Of a stretch of 10,040 nucleotides of DNA, positions 1 through 6,161 are shown one piece after another. This DNA is from Actinomycetes bacterium (GTDB lineage: Bacteria; Actinomycetota; Actinomycetes; Propionibacteriales; Propionibacteriaceae), in NCBI GenBank assembly GCA_009785885.1, contig WQUE01000243.1:1-10040 (forward strand), written 5' to 3'. Under the pieces are notes generated by a model that saw only the letters and a program-made list of their open reading frames with translations, searched no databases and had not been told where the DNA came from. The position numbers and the translations under genes are program-made. Each line of letters opens with the position of its first letter. The first letter of the stretch is position 1.

Positions 1-2
1 TG

Positions 3-839
3 ACCGCCGCACCGAATCCGGGTACGACGGCACGGGACGTGTCGGTCACGTTCACCGGTGGAGGCCTGACCAGCACCATCAAAGGAAGCCAGGCCGGCCA
101 ACCGGGGACGCTCCATGACTGCGGGAGGACGTCGCTGACGCTGTGCTCGTGGTTGACGCTGAACACCCCGATCATGGGGAGTATCGACGCGCCCGGCGAT
201 GTGCAGTGGTTCATCTTCACGGCGCCGGCGTCGGGCACCTGGGTGTTCACATCGTCGGCTCCGGCGAGCGGCGCGTTGCCGGATCCGCGGGCCTGGGTGT
301 TGACGGGGGATGGGACGACTCAGCTCGGGTACAACGACGACGCCAATTACCCGTCGGATCTGCAGTTCCGGGTGAGCGCGAACCTGATGGCCACGCAGCC
401 GTACAAGATCATGGTGTCCGGGTACGGCGGTCAGACGGGTGGGTACACGATAACGGCCACCCCGCCGGGCGGATTGGTCGACGATTGCGGGAACACCCCG
501 ACGACCGCGTGTGCGTGGCCCGATCTGACGAAGCCGATGAGCGGGCGGCTCGAAATGCTGGAGGATGTGGATTGGTTCAGGATCACCCCGTCCGTGTCGG
601 GAACCTGGACGTTCACATCGTCGGGGGGGGCACCCGACGGGGTGCGAGATCCGGTGGGGTTCTTGTATGCGGCGGATGGAACCACGCGGATCGCCTACAA
701 CAACGATGTGGACAATCCGTCGAATCTCCAGTTCCAGCTGAGTGCGACGTTGACCGCGGGCCAGACGTACTACCTGCGCGTGAGTGCCTACACGAGCCAG
801 CTCAACTGCGGGTACACGATCACGGCCACCCGGGGGTGA
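3..839 (+). CDS. Tandem PPC-like beta-domain protein, C-terminal part (5' truncated by window)
   Basis: The reading frame is open to the left edge, so the gene starts outside the window; the visible part is 278 residues. A GTG at 39 could initiate but has no clear Shine-Dalgarno and sits inside sequence that reads as the end of another beta domain (PNPGTTARDVSVTFTGGG, similar to the end of Ig-like or BACON-like repeats). Two homologous units of about 116 residues follow. Each carries D-C-G-x-T-x-x-x-x-C-x-W, then G-x-[IL]-x-x-x-x-DVxWF, SGTWxFTSS, DGTT, YNxD, NPS or YPS before DLQF/NLQF, and GYTITA near its end. This fits bacterial pre-peptidase C-terminal (PPC, PF04151-like) domains, found in secreted or surface proteins. 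The paired cysteines may form disulfides outside the cell. No catalytic domain, signal peptide or anchor is visible here. Codon choice looks somewhat less GC-biased than in the neighbouring genes. The specific function is unknown. Confidence 0.75.
   Translation, partial: TAAPNPGTTARDVSVTFTGGGLTSTIKGSQAGQPGTLHDCGRTSLTLCSWLTLNTPIMGSIDAPGDVQWFIFTAPASGTWVFTSSAPASGALPDPRAWVLTGDGTTQLGYNDDANYPSDLQFRVSANLMATQPYKIMVSGYGGQTGGYTITATPPGGLVDDCGNTPTTACAWPDLTKPMSGRLEMLEDVDWFRITPSVSGTWTFTSSGGAPDGVRDPVGFLYAADGTTRIAYNNDVDNPSNLQFQLSATLTAGQTYYLRVSAYTSQLNCGYTITATRG
114..830 (+). repeat. Two tandem homologous domain-coding units
   Basis: Unit A covers about 114-461 and unit B about 480-830. They are alignable along their whole length at protein level, with the same order of motifs (DCG, DVxWF, SGTWxFTSS, DGTT, YNxD, LQF, GYTITA), so they arose by internal duplication. 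They are well diverged at DNA level, so the duplication is not recent. Confidence 0.8.
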
Positions 840-848
840 TGGTCCTCG

Positions 849-1484
849 CTAGCCCCCGGCCACGCTGGCCGGGGGCGATGCCTGGCCGCCCAGCGATTCC
901 AGCCGGGCCAGCGCCTCGGCCATGGTCATCGGGGTGAACCCGCGGGCCAGAGCCGCGGCCCGCAACCCCGGCTCGCGCCGGCACAGCAGGACGCCACGGG
1001 ACAGCAGAACCGGCACCGGCTTACGGTGGTCATGCAGATCACGGCGCAGGCGCCGCCACCAGTTGGCCAGCCGCGGCCGGTCGAGCCAGATCGACCAGAC
1101 GGGCACGTCGGCGTCCTCCTCGCCCGCGCCCAGCCCGGCCAGTTGCGTGGCGAAGATGCCCTCGGCGATCACGGCGGGTGCGTCCCCGAGATCCGTCGTC
1201 CGTGTCCCGGTGCTCCGGCTCGCCGAAATGTCGTACGCCGGTGTCGTGACGACGCCCCGACGGGCCACCTGGACGAGGGCGGTCGCCGCCGCGTGGTCGT
1301 CCCACGTCGCCGGATCGTCCCAATCGACCACGCCGGACGCCAGCCGGGGCAGGCCGGGAGCGTCCTCGTCGCGGTAGAAGTCGTCCAACCGTAGGGACGG
1401 CAGGCCGGACAGCCGGGCCAGCCGCGACTTGCCGCTACCCGACGGCCCGGCCAGCAGGACGACGGTGCGGGGCGCGCGGCTCAT
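849..1484 (-). CDS. Uridine kinase-like P-loop NTP-binding protein
   Basis: The 211-residue protein resembles the actinobacterial proteins annotated as uridine kinase (phosphoribulokinase/uridine kinase superfamily, PF00485-like). Walker A is GPSGSGKS at residues 13-20. The DDFY motif at 34-37 is the usual family site for substrate or Mg contact. VVDWDDPATW (52-61), a PAYDIS segment (82-87) and the AEGIF motif (107-111) follow. The basic helix RRLRRDLHDHRKP (144-156) fits the lid region. Known family members phosphorylate a nucleoside using ATP or GTP in the cytoplasm for pyrimidine salvage, but this short subfamily is poorly characterised, so the substrate is an inference. The ATG at 1484 has no convincing Shine-Dalgarno; a TACGAT -10-like box lies 8 nt upstream, which suggests a leaderless mRNA. 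The gene follows rplQ on the same strand and converges with the PPC-domain gene. Confidence 0.8.
   Translation of the reverse strand: MSRAPRTVVLLAGPSGSGKSRLARLSGLPSLRLDDFYRDEDAPGLPRLASGVVDWDDPATWDDHAAATALVQVARRGVVTTPAYDISASRSTGTRTTDLGDAPAVIAEGIFATQLAGLGAGEEDADVPVWSIWLDRPRLANWWRRLRRDLHDHRKPVPVLLSRGVLLCRREPGLRAAALARGFTPMTMAEALARLESLGGQASPPASVAGG
852..876. terminator. Bidirectional hairpin between convergent genes, overlapping the kinase 3' end
   Basis: There is a perfect 11-bp stem, GCCCCCGGCCA (852-862) with TGGCCGGGGGC (866-876), and a 3-nt loop CGC. It begins 13 nt after the stop of the PPC gene. On the minus strand it forms the last eight codons of the kinase gene. No U-tract follows on either side, which is common for actinobacterial terminators. 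Terminator function is inferred from its position and strength. Confidence 0.6.
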
Positions 1485-1492
1485 GGGAACTC

Positions 1493-1498
1493 ATCGTA
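1493..1498 (-). promoter_or_regulatory. TACGAT -10-like box, possible leaderless start of the kinase gene
   Basis: On the minus strand TACGAT lies 8 nt before the ATG at 1484. This spacing would place transcription initiation at or within a base or two of the ATG. The TAnnnT form is typical of actinobacterial -10 elements. No clear -35 is present. The same hexamer sits 6 nt before the start of the gene at 5757-6155. Confidence 0.4.
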
Positions 1499-1544
1499 CC
1501 GGCGCCAAGGCCCCGGCATCCTGCCGATGCGTCAGGCGACCCGA

Positions 1545-2135
1545 TCAGGCCTTGTCGGCCGGGGCGGCCTCCGCCACGGCATCCTCGGCTGCGGCGTCGT
1601 CGACGTCCGCGGCTTCCTCGACGGCCTCGGTGACGTCCTCGACGTCCGCCACGTCATCGGCCTCGATCTCACCCGCGGCCGCTTCGGCCTGCGCGAGGGC
1701 GTCATCGACATCGACGGCCGTCGTGACGGGCTCGGCCACCGGAGCGGCCTTCTTGGACGCCTTGGCCTTCTTCACCACGGCCTCCTCAATGATCTCGATC
1801 TGGGCGATCGGCGCGCCGTCACCCTTGCGGATGCCGAGCTTCGTGACCCGGGTGTAGCCGCCGTCGCGGCCGGCCAGCTTCGGGGCGATGTCCGTGAACA
1901 GCGTGTGCAGGACGTCCCGGCTCGTGATGGTCTTCGCCACGATGCGGCGGGCGGCGATGTCACCCCGCTTGGCCTTCGTGATCAGGTGTTCGGCCAGCGG
2001 CTGGACCCGCTTCGCGCGGGTCTCCGTCGTGATGATCCGGCCGTGCTCGAACAGCTGGCTGGCCAGGTTGGCCAGGATGATCCGCTGGTGGGCCGGGCTG
2101 CCCCCGATGCGGGGCCCCTTGGTTGGCTTCGGCAT
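1545..2135 (-). CDS. rplQ: 50S ribosomal protein L17 with acidic C-terminal extension
   Basis: Residues 1-120 are a full L17 core, beginning MPKPTKGPRIGGSPAHQR, with LFEHGRIITTETRAKRVQPLAE (about 29-49) and the basic loop near 54-65. L17 binds 23S rRNA near the exit-tunnel side of the large subunit. Residues 121-196 form a tail: a lysine/alanine-rich linker, then a stretch dominated by Ala, Asp, Glu and Val. Many bacterial L17 proteins end near residue 120-130; actinobacteria often carry longer low-complexity tails, so this is lineage-typical though long. The start is supported by GGAG about 7 nt upstream. It is the last gene of the infA-rplQ block; truA, a frequent next gene, does not follow here. 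Confidence 0.97.
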   Translation of the reverse strand: MPKPTKGPRIGGSPAHQRIILANLASQLFEHGRIITTETRAKRVQPLAEHLITKAKRGDIAARRIVAKTITSRDVLHTLFTDIAPKLAGRDGGYTRVTKLGIRKGDGAPIAQIEIIEEAVVKKAKASKKAAPVAEPVTTAVDVDDALAQAEAAAGEIEADDVADVEDVTEAVEEAADVDDAAAEDAVAEAAPADKA

Positions 2136-2165
2136 GTCGATACTCCAAAACTATCGTGTGTGTCG

Positions 2166-2184
2166 CCGGGGCGAGGCGCCCCGG
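2166..2184. other. GC hairpin in the rpoA-rplQ spacer
   Basis: CCGGGGCG (2166-2173) pairs perfectly with CGCCCCGG (2177-2184) around a 3-nt loop. It starts 12 nt downstream of the rpoA stop, in the 60-nt gap before rplQ, and no U-run follows. It could cause partial termination, protect an mRNA end or mark a processing point. Function is inferred only. Confidence 0.4.
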
Positions 2185-2195
2185 ACTCTTGCGGA

Positions 2196-3218
2196 TCAGT
2201 ACTGCTCGTCCTCGGCGAAATCGTTGTAGCCGCCCAGGTCGCCGAACTCGTCGGCCGCGGCGATCGGGTCGAAGCCCAGTGCGTCGTCGTCCTTCAGACC
2301 CATGCCGAGTTCGACCAGCTTGGCCTTGACCTCGTCGATGGACTTGCTGCCGAAGTTGCGGATCTCCAGCAGGTCCTGCTCGGAGCGGGACACCAGTTCG
2401 CCGATCGTGTGGATGCCCTCACGCTTCAGGCAGTTGTAGCTGCGTACCGTCAGGTTCAGCTTCTCGATCGGCAACGCCATGTCGGCGGCCAACTGCTCGT
2501 CGATGGGCGACAGACCGATCTCGATGCCCTCGGCGTTGACGTTCAGCTCGCGGGCGAGCCCGAACAACTCGACCAGCGTGCGCCCGGCCGAGGCCATCGC
2601 GTCACGAGGCGACACCGCGGGCTTCGTCTCCACGTCGATCACGAGGCGGTCGAAGTCGGTACGCGTCTCCACGCGCGTCGCCTCGACCTTGTAGCTCACC
2701 TTCAGCACCGGCGAGTAGATCGAATCGACCGGGATGCGGCCGATCTCGGCGTCCGGATTGTCGTTCTGGGACGCGGAGACGTAGCCACGGCCACGTTCGA
2801 CCGTCAACTCCATCTCGATCTGGCCCGCGTCGGTCAGCGTCGCGATGTACAGGTCGGGGTTGTAGATCGTCACCCCGGTCGGCGCCTGGATGTCGGCGGC
2901 GGTCACGGGGCCGGCGCCGGCCTTGCGCAGGTACATCTCGACCGGCTGGTCCTCGTCGCTGCCGAGCACGAGGCCCTTCAGGTTGAGGATCATCTCGGTG
3001 ACGTCCTCGACGACACCGGCGATCGTGCTGAACTCGTGCTGCACGCCCTGGATCTTGATGGACGTGACGGCAGCGCCGGGGATGCTCGACAGGAGCGTGC
3101 GGCGCAGCGAATTGCCCATGGTGTAGCCGAAACCGGGCTCCAACGGCTCGATGACGAACCGGGATCGGTAGTCGGCGACCACTTCCTCGACCAGGGTCGG
3201 ACGTTGTGCGATGAGCAT
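2196..3218 (-). CDS. rpoA: DNA-directed RNA polymerase subunit alpha
   Basis: This is a 340-residue alpha subunit. The N-terminal dimerisation/assembly domain covers about 1-230 and includes the highly conserved EPLEPGFGYTMGNSLRRTLLSSIPGAA region (24-50), where the RNAP assembly contacts lie. The C-terminal DNA- and activator-binding domain covers about 248-310. Arg259 in TVRSYNCLKREGI corresponds to the UP-element-binding arginine (E. coli R265), and the helix-hairpin-helix segment EIRNFGSKSIDEVKAKL is intact. The last 30 residues form an acidic tail (DEFGDLGGYNDFAEDEQY), as in many actinobacterial RpoA proteins. The start at 3218 has AAAGGA 7 nt upstream. It lies between rpsD and rplQ in the standard gene order. 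Confidence 0.98.
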   Translation of the reverse strand: MLIAQRPTLVEEVVADYRSRFVIEPLEPGFGYTMGNSLRRTLLSSIPGAAVTSIKIQGVQHEFSTIAGVVEDVTEMILNLKGLVLGSDEDQPVEMYLRKAGAGPVTAADIQAPTGVTIYNPDLYIATLTDAGQIEMELTVERGRGYVSASQNDNPDAEIGRIPVDSIYSPVLKVSYKVEATRVETRTDFDRLVIDVETKPAVSPRDAMASAGRTLVELFGLARELNVNAEGIEIGLSPIDEQLAADMALPIEKLNLTVRSYNCLKREGIHTIGELVSRSEQDLLEIRNFGSKSIDEVKAKLVELGMGLKDDDALGFDPIAAADEFGDLGGYNDFAEDEQY

Positions 3219-3295
3219 GGTGGTGTCCTTTCCGCAGGCCGCCCGCTATTTGACGGCTGCGCTCAATACCGGAGGCGGGCCCATCCCGCCCCGGC

Positions 3296-3901
3296 TCACT
3301 TCGAATACAACTCGACGATCGCCTGCTCGTTGACGTCGATGACGATCTGCTCCCGGACGGGCCACTGGTGGACCAGGATACGCATCTTGCCGGTGCGCAC
3401 CGTCAGCCAGCCGGGCACGTCGCGCTGCCCGTGCACCTCACGGGCGATCACGAACGGCGTCAGATCGACGGACTTCGGCTTCACGTCGATGATGTCGAGC
3501 GGCGCGACGCGGTAGCTCGGGATGTTGACCTTCTTGCCGTTGACCAGGAAATGGCCGTGGTTCACCAACTGGCGCGCCTGGCGGCGCGTCGCGGCGAATC
3601 CGGCACGGTAGACCACGTTGTCGAGACGCGTCTCGAGCAGCTGCAGCAGACGGTCGCCCGTCTTGCCGGACAGCCGCGTGGCCTCCTCGTAGTAGTTGTG
3701 GAACTGCTTCTCCAGCACGCCGTAGGCGTAGCGGGCCTTCTGCTTCTCCCGCAGCTGGTTCAGGTACTCCGAGTCCTTCGTCCGGCCGCGGCCATGCATG
3801 CCCGGCGGGTAGGAGCGGCGCTCGAAAGCCTTGTCGTTGCCCACCAGATCGGTGCCGAGGCGGCGGGACTTCTTCGTGATGGGTCCGGTGTAGCGGGCCA
3901 T
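3296..3901 (-). CDS. rpsD: 30S ribosomal protein S4 (zinc-free form)
   Basis: The protein is 201 residues, the usual S4 length. The N-terminal region MARYTGPITKKSRRLGTDL is followed by SYPPGMHGRGRTKDSEYLNQLREKQKAR (30-57), and then the S4 RNA-binding domain (about 91-155; LETRLDNVVYRAGFAATRRQARQLVNHGHFLVNGKKV). S4 nucleates assembly of the 30S body by binding 16S rRNA; in E. coli it also represses its own operon by binding the mRNA leader. The protein has no cysteine, so the zinc-binding N-terminal Cys cluster of some S4 proteins is absent (C-minus form). A GAAAGGA motif lies about 13 nt before the ATG. Placement of rpsD between rpsK and rpoA is the usual order. Confidence 0.98.
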   Translation of the reverse strand: MARYTGPITKKSRRLGTDLVGNDKAFERRSYPPGMHGRGRTKDSEYLNQLREKQKARYAYGVLEKQFHNYYEEATRLSGKTGDRLLQLLETRLDNVVYRAGFAATRRQARQLVNHGHFLVNGKKVNIPSYRVAPLDIIDVKPKSVDLTPFVIAREVHGQRDVPGWLTVRTGKMRILVHQWPVREQIVIDVNEQAIVELYSK

Positions 3902-3976
3902 GGTGTTCGCACTTTCCTTTCTCGGTGGCCGCGCGCCCCGCAGCGCCTCGTGCCCTCGTCGTGAGGACGCACGCGC

Positions 3977-3993
3977 GCCGCCGGCCGGGCGGC
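3977..3993. other. GC hairpin in the rpsK-rpsD spacer
   Basis: GCCGCC (3977-3982) pairs with GGCGGC (3988-3993) around a 5-nt loop, in the 107-nt gap between rpsK and rpsD. It is a short stem and in DNA this GC-rich it could arise by chance. There is no other sign of a terminator. Confidence 0.25.
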
Positions 3994-4008
3994 CCAGGGT
4001 TCGATGGG

Positions 4009-4419
4009 CTAGACGCGGCGCCGCTTCGGAGGACGGCAGCCGTTGTGCGGCATGGGCGTGATGTCGCTGATCGCGCCGACCTCCAGGCCGACCGCGCCCA
4101 GCGAGCGGATCGCCGTCTCACGCCCGGAGCCCGGGCCCTTGACGAACACGTCCACACGCTTCATGCCATGGTCCATCGCCCGGCGCCCGGCGGCCTCGGC
4201 GGCCATCTGCGCGGCGAACGGGGTGGACTTGCGCGAACCCTTGAACCCGACCGTGCCGGCCGAAGCCCACGAGATCACGGCACCCGTAGGGTCCGTGATG
4301 GCGATGATCGTGTTGTTGAAGGTGCTCTTGATGTGGGCCTGACCGGCGACCACATTCTTCTTCTCCTTGCGCCGCACCTTGGTCTTGGCGGCGGCGGCTT
4401 TGCGGCCTGCAGTAGCCAT
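4009..4419 (-). CDS. rpsK: 30S ribosomal protein S11
   Basis: The protein is 136 residues. It has the basic actinobacterial N-terminus (MATAGRKAAAAKTKVRRKEKK), the conserved AHIKSTFNNTIIAITDPTG segment (28-46), GFKGSRKSTPFAAQ (58-71) and the invariant C-terminus DITPMPHNGCRPPKRRRV. S11 is part of the 30S platform and contacts S7 and the 16S rRNA near the E site. An AGGAGA motif upstream of the ATG at 4419 supports the start. It lies 53 nt downstream of rpsM. Confidence 0.98.
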   Translation of the reverse strand: MATAGRKAAAAKTKVRRKEKKNVVAGQAHIKSTFNNTIIAITDPTGAVISWASAGTVGFKGSRKSTPFAAQMAAEAAGRRAMDHGMKRVDVFVKGPGSGRETAIRSLGAVGLEVGAISDITPMPHNGCRPPKRRRV

Positions 4420-4472
4420 AAGTTTCTGTTCTCTCCTGGAATCTCGTCAGTGGTGGATGCTGCGCGGACGCG

Positions 4473-4847
4473 TCAGCGGGCCTTCTTCTTGCCGGCCACG
4501 GCCTTCTTCTTGCCCTTGCGGGTACGGGCGTTCGTGCGGGTCCTTTGACCCCGCACGGGCAGCCCGGCGCGGTGGCGGCGGCCCTGATAGGTGCCGATCT
4601 CGATCTTCCGGCGGATGTCCGCCTGCACCTCGCGGCGCAGATCGCCCTCGACCTCATAGTTCGCGTCGATGAAGTCACGCAGCTTGACCAACTGCTCGTC
4701 GGTCAGGTCCTTGACGCGGATGTCGCCACTGACGCCAGTGGCTTCCAGGGTCTTCGCGGCACGGGTCTTCCCGATGCCGAAGATGTATGTCAATGCGACC
4801 TCCAGGCGCTTGTCGCGCGGGAGATCGACGCCTTCCAGGCGTGCCAT
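4473..4847 (-). CDS. rpsM: 30S ribosomal protein S13
   Basis: The protein is 124 residues. MARLEGVDLPRDKRLEVALTYIFGIG (1-26) is the diagnostic N-terminus. The helix-two-turn-helix region lies about 15-60, and GLPVRGQRTRTNARTRKGKKK (95-115) is the conserved basic tail that reaches towards the P-site tRNA. S13 sits in the 30S head and forms intersubunit bridges. The ATG at 4847 has GGAAAGG about 11 nt upstream. It is preceded by an unusually long, structured 311-nt leader after rpmJ. Confidence 0.98.
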   Translation of the reverse strand: MARLEGVDLPRDKRLEVALTYIFGIGKTRAAKTLEATGVSGDIRVKDLTDEQLVKLRDFIDANYEVEGDLRREVQADIRRKIEIGTYQGRRHRAGLPVRGQRTRTNARTRKGKKKAVAGKKKAR

Positions 4848-5158
4848 GTGGCGGTCTACCTTTCCGTGGTGTCACGCCGTTCGTCGTTCCGACGGGATGC
4901 GGCGCGCGAAGGTGTGGGCGTGAGGCGTTCCCGTTGGTCCCCCGCAGTGGGGGCGGGCCCCGGCCTTCGTCCGGGGGTGGTTGGCCGGGATGCCCGCGCT
5001 GTCGCGGGCCCGGCCTTGCACTCACGTTGTTCGTGACGGGGACGACGCCATGCGCTCGTCCCCCGCTATGTGTCGCCGCAGGACGCAACCTGTGGCGAGT
5101 TGTCACTCCCAGCCTGACGGCTGGAGGGTATGCATTTGTCAAGAAGGCGGATCCGGGA
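4848..5158 (-). promoter_or_regulatory. Structured 311-nt rpmJ-rpsM spacer (rpsM leader)
   Basis: This gap contains no convincing gene. It holds at least six GC-rich inverted repeats: 4939-4943/4949-4953 (CCCCC/GGGGG); 4958-4963/4971-4976 (CCCCGG/CCGGGG); 4983-5015 (listed separately); 5038-5045/5056-5063 (GGGGACGA/TCGTCCCC); 5073-5082/5089-5098 (10 bp with one G-T pair, 6-nt loop); and 5109-5114/5119-5124 (CCAGCC/GGCTGG). A perfect -35-like TTGACA lies at 5142-5137 on the minus strand, but no TAnnnT box stands 16-19 nt beyond it. The region could be an autogenous-control leader for the downstream ribosomal genes, an RNA-processing zone or an attenuator. These roles are inferences. Confidence 0.45.
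4983..5015. other. Strong 13-bp bulged hairpin in the rpsM leader
   Basis: The outer stem GGCCGGG (4983-4989) pairs with CCCGGCC (5009-5015). The inner stem CCCGCG (4993-4998) pairs with CGCGGG (5003-5008) around loop CTGT. Only a 3-nt bulge, ATG at 4990-4992, interrupts the left side. It is the most stable structure in the rpmJ-rpsM gap. No U-tract follows on the minus strand, so a simple terminator is not obvious, and termination here would cut rpsM to rplQ off from infA-rpmJ. Confidence 0.5.
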
Positions 5159-5272
5159 CTACCCCTGGCGCTGCTTGTGCCGCGGGTTCGTGCAGATCAC
5201 CCGCACGACGCCCCGGCGACGAATCACCTTGCAGTGGTCGCAGATCTTCTTGACGCTCGGCTGAACCTTCAT
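5159..5272 (-). CDS. rpmJ: 50S ribosomal protein L36 (zinc-binding form)
   Basis: This 37-residue protein begins MKVQPSVKKICDHCKVIRR and ends NPRHKQRQG, a full-length L36. C11, C14, C27 and H32 form the CxxC-x12-C-x4-H zinc ribbon, so this is the C-plus type. L36 is a small protein bound to domain VI-side 23S rRNA of the large subunit. The ATG at 5272 has AAGGAG 9 nt upstream. It lies 87 nt downstream of infA and 311 nt upstream of rpsM, the standard order. Actinobacteria often carry a second zinc-free L36 paralogue elsewhere for zinc starvation, which cannot be judged from this window. Confidence 0.97.
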   Translation of the reverse strand: MKVQPSVKKICDHCKVIRRRGVVRVICTNPRHKQRQG

Positions 5273-5359
5273 GCTGAGTGTCTCCTTGTGTTGTGGTGGC
5301 CGGCCGGCGAGGTGCGAACACCCCGGTCGGATCGACCACGCGTGTGGACCGCGGACGGC

Positions 5360-5581
5360 TCACTTATGTCGGTAGACGATGCGGCCGCGGGTCAGGTCGT
5401 ACGAGGACAGTTCCACGACGACGCGGTCCTGCGGAAGGATGCGGATGTAGTGCTGCCGCATCTTCCCGCTGATCGTCGCCAAGACACGGTGGCCGTTGTC
5501 CAGCTCCACGCGGAACATCGCGTTCGGCAGGGCTTCGATCACCGCACCCTCGAGTTCGAGGACGCCCTCTTTCTTCGCCAT
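5360..5581 (-). CDS. infA: Translation initiation factor IF-1
   Basis: The protein is 73 residues when started at MAKKEGVLELEGAV. It is a single OB-fold (S1-like) domain with the conserved LPNAMFRVELDNGH (18-31), ISGKMRQHYIRILPQD (37-52), and the C-terminal YDLTRGRIVYRHK. IF-1 occupies the 30S A site during initiation and helps IF-2 and IF-3. The frame is open for 12 more codons upstream to a possible ATG at 5617, but the downstream ATG at 5581 is preceded by AGGAG about 5 nt away and gives the family's normal length. It is the first gene of the block; a candidate promoter lies about 130 nt upstream. Confidence 0.97.
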   Translation of the reverse strand: MAKKEGVLELEGAVIEALPNAMFRVELDNGHRVLATISGKMRQHYIRILPQDRVVVELSSYDLTRGRIVYRHK

Positions 5582-5707
5582 CCAGCTCCTGACCCTCACC
5601 AGGTGGTGCGACCGCACTCCCGGTGTCGCCGCCAGAGGTGGACGCCCCCGACGCCTATCTCACCCCGACGCGGACGCGCCGAAGCGGCGGCACAAAGCCG
5701 CTCATCT

Positions 5708-5737
5708 ATGGTAGTCGCACCTGGTGGGCGCGCTCAA
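5708..5737 (-). promoter_or_regulatory. Candidate promoter of the infA-rplQ block
   Basis: On the minus strand a -35 TTGAGC (5737-5732) and a -10 TACCAT (5713-5708) are separated by 18 bp. They lie in the 175-nt gap between the DUF1707-type gene and infA. The TAnnnT -10 and TTGAnn -35 match actinobacterial housekeeping promoters. The inferred transcript would have a leader of roughly 120 nt. Confidence 0.5.
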
Positions 5738-5756
5738 ATCCGGGTGTCGCAGGCCC

Positions 5757-6155
5757 CTACAGCAGGATGAACGCGAGGATGACGAGCACGACGACCACGC
5801 CGATGGCCCCCACCAGGAGGACCCGTCCCTGCTGCGCCATCATCCGTCCGGCCGCCGCACGTGCCTCCACCGCGGTGTTCAGGGGCGCGAGTTCGCCGGG
5901 CGGTCCGTAGTTGTCCCCGCCGAGTGCCGGCTGGGTCGCGGCGAGGGCGGGCGGCAGCGCGCGCGTCACGGGGACGAGGTCGGCGTTGGTCTTCGCGGCG
6001 TACACGGAATCAAGCAGGTGCTGGTAGTCCACGTCATCGACCGCGCCCTGTGCATACGCCTGGTTCAGAAGGCTTCCGATCTCGTCACGGACGTCGTCCG
6101 TCACGGGCGCGGCGGGACTGTGCGTGAACCGGGACTCCAGCGGCATGCCTGACAT
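5757..6155 (-). CDS. DUF1707-like small protein with C-terminal membrane anchor
   Basis: The protein is 132 residues. Residues 15-68 resemble the actinobacterial DUF1707 (SHOCT-like) module: VTDDVRDEIGSLLNQAYAQGAVDDVDYQHLLDSVYAAKTNADLVPVTRAL matches the family pattern of an acidic start, an AYAxGxLD-type turn, then A-[AK]-T-x-x-[ED]-L. A Pro/Gly/Ala linker follows. A single hydrophobic segment (111-132) reaches the very last residue, so the protein is tail-anchored with its N-terminus probably in the cytoplasm. The biochemical role of DUF1707 is not established. The start at 6155 is chosen because TACGAT lies 6 nt upstream (leaderless) and a weak GGAG overlaps; an in-frame ATG at 6146 is the alternative, and the frame remains open further upstream but reads as non-coding. 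It transcribes towards infA but ends just before the infA promoter. Confidence 0.7.
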   Translation of the reverse strand: MSGMPLESRFTHSPAAPVTDDVRDEIGSLLNQAYAQGAVDDVDYQHLLDSVYAAKTNADLVPVTRALPPALAATQPALGGDNYGPPGELAPLNTAVEARAAAGRMMAQQGRVLLVGAIGVVVVLVILAFILL

Positions 6156-6161
6156 GGCTCC

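Noticed and set aside
39..41. GTG as the true start of the PPC-domain gene
   Set aside because: The frame stays open to the window edge with beta-domain-like residues before it, there is no Shine-Dalgarno, and starting here would leave a secreted-type domain protein without a signal peptide.
1514..1526. CGGCA/TGCCG hairpin as the rplQ terminator
   Set aside because: A 5-bp stem without a U-tract is too weak to call in DNA of this composition.
1527..3515. A 662-codon open frame on the + strand opposite rplQ, rpoA and part of rpsD
   Set aside because: It lies antisense to well-identified conserved genes, and its composition (Arg/Asp/Val/Leu-rich, no domain) is the usual mirror frame of high-GC coding DNA.
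5137..5142. Perfect -35 TTGACA on the minus strand, as a promoter for rpsM
   Set aside because: At 16-19 bp beyond it there is no TAnnnT-like -10 (the sequence there reads around CGTCAGG), so I did not call a promoter.
5582..5617. Upstream ATG of infA giving an 85-residue protein
   Set aside because: IF-1 is normally about 72-73 residues starting MAKK, and AGGAG precedes that internal ATG.
4787..5770. A 327-codon open frame on the + strand across the rpmJ-rpsM gap
   Set aside because: It runs antisense through rpmJ and infA, has no domain, and no ribosome site supports it.
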